Positions 23,499 to 32,849 of a DNA stretch of 64,000 nt are shown here, in pieces. Source of the DNA: SLLG01 sp964403935 (GTDB lineage: Bacteria > Verrucomicrobiota > Verrucomicrobiia > Opitutales > Oceanipulchritudinaceae); assembly GCA_964403935.1 (NCBI GenBank), contig CAYOIB010000003.1, forward strand, positions 19,892-83,891. The letters run 5' to 3'. Below the pieces are notes generated by a model. It did no database searches and was not told the origin of the DNA. It saw only the letters and a list, made by a program, of their open reading frames with translations. Position 1 is the first letter of the stretch, and each line of letters opens with the position of its first letter. Position numbers and translations under genes: made by a program.

Positions 23499-26333
23499 AT
23501 GATCCGAAGCTTGTCCCTGCGCCTTCCCCGGTGGCTGATCTGTGCCGTCCTCTTTGCTTCCCTTCTTTTCCAAGAACTCCACCCGACGGTTGTCCTGAAT
23601 GAGATCATGGCATCCAATGGGAATTCCCTCGAAGACGAAGAGGGTGACAACGAAGACTGGATTGAGCTGCTGAACACAGGAAGTCACCCGGTTGACCTCG
23701 GCGGATGGACCCTCTCGGATCGAGACGACCGCCCGGCCCGCTGGATCTTTCCCTCCACCACCCTCGCCCCCGGTGCCCGGCTCCTGATCTGGGCCTCAGG
23801 CAAGAATCGCCGGGTCGCAAGCCATCCTCTGCACACCAACTTCAGCATCGCGACCGAGGGCGAACGAATCCTCCTCTCGCGACCGGACGGAAGCCTGGCC
23901 GACCACCTCCAACTGGGCTACGTGCCGCAGGATGTTTCTTTCGGCCGGGCACCCGACGGGGCAAATGTCTGGCGTTACTTTGAAGCCCCTACGCCGCTTG
24001 AGCCCAACCCATCCATCGGGATGGAAAAGGCCCTGGTGCCTCCAATCCTCTCCCACGAAGCCGGTTTCTACACCGAGCCGGTGTCCCTCTCCGTCCATAC
24101 GCCCGACCCAAACGCCACCCTTCGTTATACCTTGGACGGCTCGACCCCCACCTTGGAATCGCCGGAATATACCGGCACGCTCCTCCTTCGAGACCGGTCA
24201 CCGGAGGACGAGATCCTCGCCAAAATCAGAGATACCGGCGGGGGCTTCGCCCTGCCACAGAGCAGGATCGCCAAAGGCACCCCTGTGCGCATCCGAGCCT
24301 TCGGGGAAGGTGCCATCCCCAGTCCGGTGCTCACCGCTACGTATTTCGTCGGGATCGATCCGGCCAAACGTTACCCCCACATGCCCATCATCACCTTGGC
24401 GTTCGATACGGAGGCATTCTTCTCCTCCACCCATGGAATCTACGTGAACCAAAACTGGAACAACCGGGGCGTCGAGTGGGAGCGGGTCGCTCACATGGAG
24501 TTCTTTGAAACAGACGGTGCCAAAGTCATCGATCAAAATATCGGCGTCCGCATCCACGGGGGAGCCAGTCGCAATTTCGCCAAAAAATCCCTCCGGCTGT
24601 ATGCACGCTCGGCCTACGGTAGAGGACGCTTCAATCACCGCATCTTTCCCGAGCTGCCCTACGACCGCTACAATCGCCTGATTCTGCGAAACGGCGGAAA
24701 CGGCACCGACCGCGGCATCGTTCAGGATGGGCTTATGCAACAACTGGTCAGCGGGATGCTTTTCGACACCCAGGCCTACCGCCCGGCCATCGTCTTCCTG
24801 AACGGTGAATACTGGGGCGTCCACAACATCCGTGAACGCTATGACCGCCACTATATTGAGCGCGTGCACGGAGTGGATCCGAATCAGATCGATCTTCTCT
24901 CAGGCCACGACAGCGCGGACGAAGGCGACAATACCCATTTCCGCGCCATGATGAACTACATCGAGGCAAACGACTTGGCCGACCCCAGCCACTACGCGGA
25001 AGTCCAGACGAGAATGGATACCGCCAACTTCATCGACTACCAGATCGCCCAGATCTTTCTCAATAACACCGACTGGCCGGGCAACAATATCACTTTCTGG
25101 CGCAAGCGCACCGCCTACGACCCACATGCCTCCGGTTCCCATGATGGACGGTGGCGCTGGCTGATGTTCGATGTGGATTTTGGGTACAACCTCTACTGGG
25201 CCTCAGGAAATCCCGCTTCCCAGCACAATGAAGCTTTCAATACCCTTGCCTTCGCTACCGCCCAAAACGGACCGACGGTTGGAACCAGCTCGAATTGGCC
25301 CAACCCCCCATGGTCAACCCGCCTCCTTCGAGAACTCCTTCGCAACAATACCTTCCGTCGTGATTTCATCAATCGCTTCACCGATCAGCTGAACACAACC
25401 TTTCTCCCGGATCATAATTACGCGCTCCTCGAAAAAATCTGGGATCTCACCTGGCCCGGCTACCCCGCAAACAAAAGCAGTGCCCAGCCACCCGAGGGAC
25501 TGGAGAATGTGGAACGCTGGCCAGCGATGCTTCAAGGTTGGGGCCCGGCTAATGCCTGGAGGGGCATGCGGGTATTTGCCCTCGCCCGCCGCGATCATGT
25601 TTTCACCCATCTCCGCACCGAGTTCAACCTGTCGGAGCCCGTGAATATCACTATCGATAATGCAACACCCGAATACGGAAGCATCCAGATCAACAGCATC
25701 CGTATCGATTCCGAGACAATTGGGCTGGCTGATGCCTCCCGGCCCTACCCCTGGACCGGCACCTACGTCCGGGGCCACCCCATCACCCTCACGGCACATC
25801 CCAAACCGGGTTACAGCTTTCTCGGATGGGAAGGGATCACCGAGACCGATTCCCTCGTCGAATTGACGCCCACGAAAGACCTCCACCTTCGCGCACGTTT
25901 CGGAGACCGCATCTCTTACGACGAATGGCGGAATCGGGTATACCCCGATGAAACCGATCCGGCGGTGTCCGGGCCCTATGCAATCGCTCCATACGGCCGC
26001 TTGGAACTCTCCAACCTCTACCGTTATGCCTTTGGTCTCGATGCACCGGACGATCCGCACGCACCAGCCGCCACGCTCCCCCAACCCGCCAGAGCCGAGA
26101 ACGGATTCGAGTTACAAATTCCCTGGCCCGGCAACCGTCTCGATGTCTTCTATCAGGTTGAAGAGCTGTCGAGCGCGGGTCAGCCCCTTCGGGTCCTCTT
26201 TGATTCCCGCTTCCCCTTGCCCCCTGAAAGTTCGCTCTCTGAGGGGCTTCTCGCCCTTCCGATTGATCCACCAGACCCGAATCTTCCCGCCCGTTTCTTC
26301 CGGGTGGTCGTTCTGCCTGCGGTGGATCCTTGA
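23499..26333 (+). CDS. secreted lamin-tail domain / CotH-like protein
   Basis: A 944-residue exported protein. A signal peptide (L-I-C-A-V-L-F-A-S-L-L-F) leads into a lamin-tail domain at about 30-140 (V-V-L-N-E-I-M-A-S-N-G then D-W-I-E-L-L-N). A chitobiase-C-like fold follows (A-T-L-R-Y-T-L-D-G-S-T-P). A CotH-type kinase-like domain spans about 290-640 (R-I-H-G-G-A-S-R-N-F-A-K-K-S-L-R-L-Y and L-M-F-D-V-D-F-G-Y). Then comes an InlB-like beta repeat (G-Y-S-F-L-G-W-E) and a C-terminal N-L-Y-R-Y-A-F-G-L-D module common in secreted PVC proteins. CotH domains can phosphorylate proteins; whether this one does is unknown. The start at 23499 gives a normal signal peptide. Confidence 0.85.
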   Translation: MIRSLSLRLPRWLICAVLFASLLFQELHPTVVLNEIMASNGNSLEDEEGDNEDWIELLNTGSHPVDLGGWTLSDRDDRPARWIFPSTTLAPGARLLIWASGKNRRVASHPLHTNFSIATEGERILLSRPDGSLADHLQLGYVPQDVSFGRAPDGANVWRYFEAPTPLEPNPSIGMEKALVPPILSHEAGFYTEPVSLSVHTPDPNATLRYTLDGSTPTLESPEYTGTLLLRDRSPEDEILAKIRDTGGGFALPQSRIAKGTPVRIRAFGEGAIPSPVLTATYFVGIDPAKRYPHMPIITLAFDTEAFFSSTHGIYVNQNWNNRGVEWERVAHMEFFETDGAKVIDQNIGVRIHGGASRNFAKKSLRLYARSAYGRGRFNHRIFPELPYDRYNRLILRNGGNGTDRGIVQDGLMQQLVSGMLFDTQAYRPAIVFLNGEYWGVHNIRERYDRHYIERVHGVDPNQIDLLSGHDSADEGDNTHFRAMMNYIEANDLADPSHYAEVQTRMDTANFIDYQIAQIFLNNTDWPGNNITFWRKRTAYDPHASGSHDGRWRWLMFDVDFGYNLYWASGNPASQHNEAFNTLAFATAQNGPTVGTSSNWPNPPWSTRLLRELLRNNTFRRDFINRFTDQLNTTFLPDHNYALLEKIWDLTWPGYPANKSSAQPPEGLENVERWPAMLQGWGPANAWRGMRVFALARRDHVFTHLRTEFNLSEPVNITIDNATPEYGSIQINSIRIDSETIGLADASRPYPWTGTYVRGHPITLTAHPKPGYSFLGWEGITETDSLVELTPTKDLHLRARFGDRISYDEWRNRVYPDETDPAVSGPYAIAPYGRLELSNLYRYAFGLDAPDDPHAPAATLPQPARAENGFELQIPWPGNRLDVFYQVEELSSAGQPLRVLFDSRFPLPPESSLSEGLLALPIDPPDPNLPARFFRVVVLPAVDP

Positions 26334-26452
26334 TTCCTCACGTTTCCCTTTGCCTTTGCCTGAGGCTCCTCTTTAAGAGATCTTCCTTCTTTCATGCAGC
26401 CCCGCCGAGGGGCGTTCACCGCTTCGCATTCAAACCCGAATCAAGATCTATC

Positions 26453-27490
26453 ATGGCCAGACCCGTCACCTTGTTCACCGGCCAGTGGGCCGACCTTTCG
26501 ATCAACGACCTCGCCGCCAAAGCCAGGGAAATGGGCTACGACGGCTTGGAGCTCGCCTGCTGGGGCGACCACTTCGAAGTCGAAAAAGCCGACGACAAAT
26601 ACCTCAAAGAGAAATGGGAACTCCTCGCCGACCATGGCCTCAACTGTTGGGCCATCTCCAACCACCTCGTCGGCCAAGCTGTCTGCGACCTCATTGACGA
26701 GCGGCACAAGGCAATCCTTCCCCCTGAAATCTGGGGCGACGGCGATCCGGAAGGGGTCCGCCAGCGCGCTGCCGAAGCCATTATCGCTACGGGGAAAGCC
26801 TGCCGCCGCTTCATGGACGCCAAGCCTGAGAGTCTCCGCACCTTCGAATTTCCAGCCGTTGTCAATGGCTTCACCGGCTCCTCCATCTGGCACGCCTGCT
26901 ACGCCTTCCCGCCGACCAGCCAGGCCTTCCTCGACAAGGGCTTCAATGACTTTGCCAAACGCTGGACCCCGATTCTCGAGGCCTTCGACCAGGTGGACGT
27001 AAACTTCGCCCTCGAAGTCCATCCCACCGAGATCGCCTTCGACATCGCCAGTGCGCACCGCGCCATCGCGGCCATCGGGAGCCACAAGCGGTTCGGCTTC
27101 AATTACGACCCCAGCCACCTCGCCTACCAGGGTGTGAACTACGTCCGCTTCATCCGCAAGTTCCGCGACCGCATCCACCACGTTCACATGAAAGATGTCT
27201 GGTGGGGCCACGGCAATGGAGACGTTGGCGTCTTCGGTGGACACACCGACTTCGGAGACTCACGGCGCTTCTGGGATTTCCGTTCCCTCGGGCACGGCGA
27301 CATCAACTTCGAGGAAGTGATCGTCGCCCTCAACGACATCGGCTACGCCGGACCGCTCTCCGTTGAATGGGAAGACATCCGGATGGACCGGTTTCATGGC
27401 GGGGCCGAAGCTTCCGCCTTCGTCCGCAAGCTCGACTTCCCCGCCAGCGGGATCGCCTTCGACGCCGCTTTCGACAAAGCGAAGCAATAA
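26453..27490 (+). CDS. sugar phosphate isomerase/epimerase-like TIM barrel
   Basis: A 345-residue protein of the xylose-isomerase-like/AP endonuclease 2 TIM-barrel superfamily. Visible strands include L-A-C-W-G-D-H, F-A-L-E-V-H-P-T-E (a metal-ligand Glu), F-N-Y-D-P-S-H (metal Asp and His), V-H-M-K-D-V-W-W and the closing S-V-E-W-E-D. Members isomerise or epimerise sugars and inositols with a divalent metal. It is followed 37 bases later by a Gfo/Idh/MocA dehydrogenase, a frequent pairing in carbohydrate or inositol catabolism, so the two probably act on the same substrate. The start at 26453 places the first strand (V-T-L-F-T-G-Q-W) at the N-terminus. The substrate is unknown. Confidence 0.88.
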   Translation: MARPVTLFTGQWADLSINDLAAKAREMGYDGLELACWGDHFEVEKADDKYLKEKWELLADHGLNCWAISNHLVGQAVCDLIDERHKAILPPEIWGDGDPEGVRQRAAEAIIATGKACRRFMDAKPESLRTFEFPAVVNGFTGSSIWHACYAFPPTSQAFLDKGFNDFAKRWTPILEAFDQVDVNFALEVHPTEIAFDIASAHRAIAAIGSHKRFGFNYDPSHLAYQGVNYVRFIRKFRDRIHHVHMKDVWWGHGNGDVGVFGGHTDFGDSRRFWDFRSLGHGDINFEEVIVALNDIGYAGPLSVEWEDIRMDRFHGGAEASAFVRKLDFPASGIAFDAAFDKAKQ

Positions 27491-27527
27491 GCCCCAACCC
27501 TTTATTCTCCCTCCAAAAAATCGAGAC

Positions 27528-28613
27528 ATGACTATCAAAGTAGGAATCATTGGTGCCGGCGGCATGGTCGCCTATCACATCGCCGGCTTCAAGGCCGCCA
27601 ACGCCGAGATCGTCGCCATCGCCGATCTGAACGAATCTGCCGCCCGCCTCGTAGCCGAACAATATGGCATTCCCAATGTCTTCACCGACATCACCTCCAT
27701 GCTCAAAGACATGGCTGACCTGGACGCCGTATCCATCATTGTCCCCAACAAGTTCCACGCCCCCGTCGCCCTCGAAGCGCTGAAAGCAGGCAAGCACGTG
27801 TTCTGCGAGAAGCCACCCGCACTCAGTGCCCGGGAAGCAAAAGCAATGCAGGATGCGGCCGCAAAAAGCGGCAAGACCCTGATGTTCAATTTCAATAACC
27901 GCGCCCGGCCCGAGTCCTACGCCATGATGGACTACATCAACGGCGGCGAAGTCGGCCGTATCAACTCCGCGCAGGCGAAGTGGGTGCGCCGCACCGGCAT
28001 TCCCGGATTCGGCGGCTGGTTTACCAACAGCCAGGTCGCCGGCGGAGGCCCGCTGATCGACCTCCTCCACATGCTCGACCTCGCCCTCTATTTCATGGGC
28101 TACCCGGAGCCTGAATACGTCCTTGCACAAACTTTCTCCGACTTCATCACCAACAAGAACTTCAAGGGCCCGTGGGGCATTCCAGACGTGGCCAAGGGCG
28201 TCACCGATGTCGAGAATGCCTGCCACGGCTTTATCCGGTTCACCACCGGACAGGTCCTCTCCCTCCAGATTTCCTGGGCTGAGATGGTCAAGCGCGAGGA
28301 GGTATCCGTCGTCTTCCAGGGCCTCAAGGCAGGCGGCATGGTCCAACGTCTCTTCAATGAGGATGGGCTCGACGACACCGCCATCGATTCCTGCGAACTC
28401 TACGTCCAGGAACACGGCCGCTCCGTCAATCGATCGATCACCGTCCCTTCCAATCCGGACATGGGCCGAATCCGTTCCGCGCAGAACTTCATCCTCACCA
28501 TCGAAGGAAAGGAGAAGCCACTCAACACGCCCGACCAGGCGCTCGCCCTGATGAAAATCATCGACGCCACTTACAAATCCGCCAGCAGCGGCCGCCCCGT
28601 GAAGATCTCCTGA
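27528..28613 (+). CDS. Gfo/Idh/MocA family NAD(P)-dependent oxidoreductase
   Basis: A 361-residue dehydrogenase. The N-terminal Rossmann domain begins at once with V-G-I-I-G-A-G-G-M and has the family strand G-K-H-V-F-C-E-K-P-P-A (catalytic-region Glu-Lys-Pro). The C-terminal alpha/beta domain has G-G-G-P-L-I-D-L-L-H-M-L-D, with the usual Asp/His pair. Such enzymes oxidise or reduce a hydroxyl of a sugar, inositol or related compound. It lies 37 bases after the TIM-barrel isomerase and is probably co-transcribed with it. A possible weak terminator starts 12 bases after the stop. Confidence 0.9.
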   Translation: MTIKVGIIGAGGMVAYHIAGFKAANAEIVAIADLNESAARLVAEQYGIPNVFTDITSMLKDMADLDAVSIIVPNKFHAPVALEALKAGKHVFCEKPPALSAREAKAMQDAAAKSGKTLMFNFNNRARPESYAMMDYINGGEVGRINSAQAKWVRRTGIPGFGGWFTNSQVAGGGPLIDLLHMLDLALYFMGYPEPEYVLAQTFSDFITNKNFKGPWGIPDVAKGVTDVENACHGFIRFTTGQVLSLQISWAEMVKREEVSVVFQGLKAGGMVQRLFNEDGLDDTAIDSCELYVQEHGRSVNRSITVPSNPDMGRIRSAQNFILTIEGKEKPLNTPDQALALMKIIDATYKSASSGRPVKIS

Positions 28614-28624
28614 AGCCGGACCCT

Positions 28625-28671
28625 CGCCCGCCTCAAGGGAAGAACTGAACCCGCTGCGGGCGGCTTTTCTT
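28625..28671 (+). terminator. probable terminator after the isomerase-dehydrogenase pair
   Basis: A 7-bp stem (CGCCCGC with GCGGGCG) closes a 24-base loop and is followed by a short T-rich run (CTTTTCTT). The loop is long, so this is only moderately convincing. Confidence 0.45.
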
Positions 28672-28899
28672 CAAATTCCAGGAGATCGCATACCCTCGGC
28701 CCGGGACTCCTTCTTTGTCTCGCAAGCTACAAAATTTGATGCTTGCATTCGTTAATACGAAATCACACAATCCTGATCCGCTCTGAAACTTCGCCTTTTC
28801 CCCAGGGTTCCCTTTCAATGTAAGATTTCATGGTTTTATTTTCGAGTTAGAGTTAGTCAGAATGCAGCGTGGAAGCGCTCATGACATCAGGGTATCAAT

Positions 28900-28928
28900 G
28901 CCCCGCTCTCGAGAGCGGGGCGTTTTTA
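28900..28928 (+). terminator. palindromic terminator or attenuator hairpin
   Basis: An exact 22-base palindrome (GCCCCGCTCTC and its complement) is followed one base later by five T residues. This is a strong intrinsic terminator on the plus strand, located 48 bases before the start of the small membrane protein gene, with no gene ending near it upstream. Confidence 0.8.
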
Positions 28929-28975
28929 TATCCTCATCCTTGGCAGGTTGCGGCAAAAGCTTTTACCGTAGCGAG

Positions 28976-29314
28976 ATGGTGGTCTTCCTTTTCATTTTCA
29001 GCTTCATGGGTGCCTTTGCCGGAGCACTGGCCTACTTCACCGCCCTCCTGCTCTTCCCTGAAGCGGAAATCCGGCAATTTCGGAGAGCTCGCACCGCGTC
29101 GCTCCTGACCACCCTCCTCCTGCCCCCGATCCTTTTCCTTATTTTCCTCCTGACAAGTCCACCGGGGGCACCCGTGGAGGGGATCCTGATTCCTTCGGCT
29201 TGGGTTTTGTGCATGCTGGTTGGGATTTCCGTGGGGCTGGCCGCTGCCGTTCGGACGGCGACACGACGTTCAGCACAACGGCCGCCTCAGCGGGCAGCGC
29301 ACGATGCCCGTTGA
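28976..29314 (+). CDS. small membrane protein of unknown function
   Basis: I do not recognise this 112-residue protein. It has three hydrophobic helices (M-V-V-F-L-F-I-F-S-F-M-G-A-F-A-G-A-L; L-L-P-P-I-L-F-L-I-F-L-L; I-P-S-A-W-V-L-C-M-L-V-G-I-S-V-G-L) and a basic, likely cytoplasmic tail. I start it at 28976 because the longer frame would run back through the terminator hairpin at 28900. A GAG lies shortly before this ATG (GCGAG). Its expression would need a promoter within or read-through of the hairpin. Confidence 0.5.
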   Translation: MVVFLFIFSFMGAFAGALAYFTALLLFPEAEIRQFRRARTASLLTTLLLPPILFLIFLLTSPPGAPVEGILIPSAWVLCMLVGISVGLAAAVRTATRRSAQRPPQRAAHDAR

Positions 29315-29366
29315 GTGTCGACGACGCGCCCGGGATCACTCGATCGCCCGACCCTGCAAACAACGG

Positions 29367-30257
29367 CTATTTCGCCTCGGCCCGCAAGAGCTCGCACATC
29401 CAGTCGGCGTAAGCACTGCCGGAAGCTGCCGAGCATCGCTCCACAAGCGCTTCCCGCTCGATCCATCCCTGACGACAAGCAGCAAGTTCGGGGCTGCCCC
29501 CAAGGTCTGAAACACTGGTCGTCAGCCCGGAGCGCACCGCCACGGTGGCTGAAAACATCCGCGCCGCTGTGCCGACATCAAACCATTGCGTCCCCGACGG
29601 AAGCGGTGCCAGGCGCAGCCGGTTCTCTTCGACGTATGCCTGAAGAACATCCGTCACGTCCCACTCCCCCTTGGCCGAGAGTTTTCTCTCGGCAAGCTTC
29701 TCAAACACAGTGGTGTCAAACAGGTAGAGCCCCGGTATAGCCAGACCGGGACCGCCACCCCTGGGTTTCTCAACAACGCGCATTGGACGGCCGTCCGAGC
29801 GAGTTTGCACGACCCCGAAATCCGCTGCGTTGGCCACCGGGGTCGTAAAGACAGAGGCGCCTTCCGTCTGCCGGAGCAATTGACCCACCGTCGGCCCAAA
29901 GAGGCGGCCGAGGAAGACGTTGTCGCCGAGGGCCATCACCGTGTTTCCATCGCCGACGAAATCGCGGGTGAGGGCGAGGCCAGCGGAAACGCCGGTAGGG
30001 GCCGGTTGCTCAAGGTAACTCAGGTCCGCCCCATAGTCTGATCCATCGCCCAGAAGCGCCTCGATCAACGGACGTGCTGACGGGGTGGAGACAATGACGA
30101 CCTGACGGATCCCCGCCTCAAAAAGAAGGGCCAGTGGAAAATAGATCAAAGGACGGTCGTAGACGGGCAACAGATGCTTGTTGAGGCCCTTCGTCAGCGG
30201 CCACAGTCGGGCACCGGAACCCCCCGCGAGGATCACGCCTTTCCATTCCTTGCTCAT
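29367..30257 (-). CDS. RmlA-like glucose-1-phosphate nucleotidylyltransferase
   Basis: A 296-residue sugar nucleotidyltransferase with the N-terminal signature V-I-L-A-G-G-S-G-A-R-L-W-P-L-T and the catalytic-region N-K-H-L-L-P-V-Y-D-R-P-L-I-Y. Also visible are M-A-L-G-D-N-V-F-L-G (metal Asp) and V-E-K-P-R. It matches RmlA/RfbA, which makes dTDP-glucose from glucose-1-phosphate and dTTP for deoxysugar synthesis. The length equals the family norm when started at M-S-K-E-W. It is the last gene of a minus-strand run after a DegT-type aminotransferase, consistent with an amino- or deoxysugar for surface glycans; rmlB, rmlC and rmlD are not in the window. Confidence 0.88.
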   Translation of the reverse strand: MSKEWKGVILAGGSGARLWPLTKGLNKHLLPVYDRPLIYFPLALLFEAGIRQVVIVSTPSARPLIEALLGDGSDYGADLSYLEQPAPTGVSAGLALTRDFVGDGNTVMALGDNVFLGRLFGPTVGQLLRQTEGASVFTTPVANAADFGVVQTRSDGRPMRVVEKPRGGGPGLAIPGLYLFDTTVFEKLAERKLSAKGEWDVTDVLQAYVEENRLRLAPLPSGTQWFDVGTAARMFSATVAVRSGLTTSVSDLGGSPELAACRQGWIEREALVERCSAASGSAYADWMCELLRAEAK

Positions 30258-30449
30258 TTTTACTTCATGACCCCTGCTTGCCTCCGCCAAGCCTCGCCCG
30301 AATCGAAACGGTCGGGGTCCATTCAAAGTCGCGTTGCAGGCACCACATGTCGAGTGGATAAACACGTCTCCTCTGGCAACGTAGTGCGTTCAGTCGGAAT
30401 GCCCCCATCGGCCGCCAATGCCCGCTAAATCAAGCCCGGGCCCTCAATC

Positions 30450-31565
30450 TCAGGCCCCGTGGAAAAACTCTCGGATCGCTTTCACCACTTCAGCCCGCTC
30501 CCGGTCAGTCATTTCCGGAAAGACAGGAATACTCACAACCGACGCTGCAAGTTCGGAGGCCACGCGAATCGATCTGCCCCCTCGGCCGATGCCAGCAAAG
30601 CAGGCCTGCTCATGAAGCGGAACCGGGTAATAGATTTCCGTCCCGATGCCTCGAGCCTGAAGAAAAGCCCGGAGCTCATCCCTCGAACCCTTGAGAACCC
30701 GCACCGTGTACTGGTTCCAGACGGATTCTGTCCCGCTGTGAACAACCGGCAACCTCAGCTCGTCAATCCCCGATAACGCCGCATGATAGAAGGCCGCGTG
30801 CGCTCGCCTTGAGGCATGGTAAGCATCGAGGTGACTGACCTTTACCCGCAGCAAAGCCGCCTGCAAGGCATCCATCCGGAAATTTCCTCCCACCATTCCG
30901 TGGTGGTATTTCGGGTGCATCCCGTGGTTTCTCAGGCGACACGTCCTCTCAGCGAGCTCTGCATCGCTCGTTGTCAGGAGCCCGCTATCTCCAAATCCAC
31001 CCAGATTTTTCGTGGGGTAAAAGCTGAAGGCCCCGAAAGCACCGAGTTGCCCCACGCGACGACCCGCATAGGTGGCACCGATGGCCTGCGCGGCGTCCTC
31101 CACAATGTGGAGGCCGTGCTGCTTCGCCAACGTATCGATCCCTTCCATGTCGCAAGGCTGCCCAAACAGATGCACCGGAATAATGGCCTTCGTCTTCGGC
31201 CCTGTCTTCCGGGCCGCATCTTCCAGATCGATATTGTAGGTATCGGCCCGGACATCCACCCAGACGGGAGACGCACCGACGCGCGCAATACATCCCGCCG
31301 TGGCGAAGAAAGTGAAAGCCGGGCACAGAACCTCGTCTCCAGGGCCAATCCCGAGTGCCATCAACGCGACGAGGAGCGCATCGGTACCCGAGCTGATACT
31401 GATCGCATAGGGCACTTCCAGATAGGCCGACAATTCCGATTCCAGCGCCTCCACCTCCGGTCCGAGCACAAAACCGCCCGAATCCATGACACGTGCATAA
31501 GCCACATCAAACTGATCCCGCAGAGCGAAATGTTGACGCGAAATATCCAAGAGTGGAACAGCCAT
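30450..31565 (-). CDS. DegT/DnrJ/EryC1/StrS family PLP sugar aminotransferase
   Basis: A 371-residue fold-type I PLP enzyme that transaminates keto-sugar nucleotides. Key sites are S-S-G-T-D-A-L (phosphate binding), V-E-D-A-A-Q-A-I-G (PLP Asp), and S-F-Y-P-T-K-N-L-G-G-F-G-D-S-G with the Schiff-base lysine. The start at M-A-V-P-L-L-D-I matches the usual N-terminus. The order is menE, this gene, then the RmlA-like gene, all on the minus strand with gaps of 42 and 192 bases. Together with the nucleotidylyltransferase it suggests synthesis of a dTDP-aminosugar; the exact position aminated cannot be read from sequence. Confidence 0.9.
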   Translation of the reverse strand: MAVPLLDISRQHFALRDQFDVAYARVMDSGGFVLGPEVEALESELSAYLEVPYAISISSGTDALLVALMALGIGPGDEVLCPAFTFFATAGCIARVGASPVWVDVRADTYNIDLEDAARKTGPKTKAIIPVHLFGQPCDMEGIDTLAKQHGLHIVEDAAQAIGATYAGRRVGQLGAFGAFSFYPTKNLGGFGDSGLLTTSDAELAERTCRLRNHGMHPKYHHGMVGGNFRMDALQAALLRVKVSHLDAYHASRRAHAAFYHAALSGIDELRLPVVHSGTESVWNQYTVRVLKGSRDELRAFLQARGIGTEIYYPVPLHEQACFAGIGRGGRSIRVASELAASVVSIPVFPEMTDRERAEVVKAIREFFHGA

Positions 31566-31607
31566 GGGGCCATCCTCGTCCACTAAAATGCGCAAGAAAA
31601 GGATTTT

Positions 31608-32849
31608 CTATAGACGGTCGCGCAATGCCTGTACGTCCACCTTACCCACAGCGGTCCGCGGCAAGGCATCCACCAGGACCCATTGCTTGGGCTGCTCCGC
31701 CGCCGTCAGGCATTTTGCGGCGGCAGCTTGCCATCCTGGGTGAACGGCATGCGCCGCCACTGCCACCGCCACCGCTTCACCCCAATCTGCATGCGGGTAA
31801 GCAAAAACAAATGCCTCCTTCACCCCCTCGAGCCCAGCGACAACACGCTCCACCCGCTCCGCACCGACCTTCTCACCACCCGTATTGATCACCCGATCCA
31901 GCCGACCAACAACATTGAGGCTCCCTGCTTCGTCAAACCGTCCCGCATCGGAGGTCGCCCATGGGCCGGGAGCACGCGAATGGAACTGGCCCTCCGCAAG
32001 GTAACCTTGGAAAAGCGCCGACGACGTAAGCTCAATCCGATGATCACCCCCCGAAAGCGAGACGCGAGCGCCGGGCAGGGCCCCGCCACACCCACCCACA
32101 CCATCCAGAAAAGCCTCAGGCGACAGAACGGTAATAAACGCAGCCGATTCCGTCATCCCGTAACAGGGCGCGAGCGGCAGCCGCTCCTCGCGGGCACGCC
32201 CCCGCACCGCCGTCGGCAGGGCGGCACCACCCATCAGAATTAAGGAAAAGCGCCGCAGAAATGCCACAGCCTCCGGCACCTGCAGCAGCCGTGCGACCTG
32301 GGTTGGCACCAAAGAGAGGCAAGATCCTTCCTTGGGGGCCTCAGGAAAGAGGCCGTTAAGCCAATCGTGGTAATCCGCAAAAATGACCTTTCCTCCCGCA
32401 GACGCCGCCCGCAAAAGCGGCATCAAACCACTGACATGGTAGAGCGGGAGCGTGGTCCAGTGCTCGCGCACATCCGGAAACCGCTGCACAAACGCGGTCG
32501 CCGCCGTCATTAACGAGTCCCTGTTATGCCGTGCGAAGCGCACGCCGCCTGTACTCCCGCCCGTTCCAATCCAGATCGATCCGGCCTCGGCAGCTTCCGG
32601 GAGTGCCAGTAACGCCTCCACCTCCATCTTCCGCCGCTCAAAGACCCCTGGGTCCACCAGCACCCGCGCCCGCCCCGCCAGCCAGCCGCTCAAAAATGCT
32701 GTCGCCATGGCACGGGGGCTCCCGTGGAGAATGCAGCCGCCATCGCCGCTTTGGCGACGACCGGTGGAGGGATCAGGCCGCGCCAAAAACCCGGCACCCG
32801 CCCCGCCCGGGCCCAGCCATTTCCTCACCGCTTCGTCAGGACCGTCCAT
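31608..32849 (-). CDS. menE: o-succinylbenzoate-CoA ligase-like AMP-binding enzyme (MenE)
   Basis: A 413-residue acyl-adenylate-forming enzyme with the phosphate loop T-G-G-S-T-G-G, the G-M-T-E-S-A motif, T-S-D-A-G-R-F-D, G-R-L-D-R-V-I-N-T-G-G-E-K-V and a C-terminal lysine in P-R-T-A-V-G-K-V. It is shorter than typical MenE (~450-490), the N-terminal lobe being compact. MenE activates o-succinylbenzoate as its CoA ester in menaquinone synthesis. The call rests mainly on the 25-base overlap with the preceding menC-like gene. Without that neighbour it would be only an AMP-binding ligase. Other men genes are not in the window. Confidence 0.82.
   Translation of the reverse strand: MDGPDEAVRKWLGPGGAGAGFLARPDPSTGRRQSGDGGCILHGSPRAMATAFLSGWLAGRARVLVDPGVFERRKMEVEALLALPEAAEAGSIWIGTGGSTGGVRFARHNRDSLMTAATAFVQRFPDVREHWTTLPLYHVSGLMPLLRAASAGGKVIFADYHDWLNGLFPEAPKEGSCLSLVPTQVARLLQVPEAVAFLRRFSLILMGGAALPTAVRGRAREERLPLAPCYGMTESAAFITVLSPEAFLDGVGGCGGALPGARVSLSGGDHRIELTSSALFQGYLAEGQFHSRAPGPWATSDAGRFDEAGSLNVVGRLDRVINTGGEKVGAERVERVVAGLEGVKEAFVFAYPHADWGEAVAVAVAAHAVHPGWQAAAAKCLTAAEQPKQWVLVDALPRTAVGKVDVQALRDRL

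Larger units (their letters stand above)
28614..28975. other. intergenic region with two hairpins, possible short untranslated RNA
   Basis: These 362 bases hold a weak terminator just after the dehydrogenase gene and a perfect GC-rich palindrome with a T-run at 28900-28928. Between them is an A/T-richer stretch (28740-28860) without a recognisable gene. The second hairpin lies just before a small membrane protein gene, so it could end a short RNA transcribed from this region or act as an attenuator for that gene. I do not recognise a known riboswitch. Confidence 0.45.
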
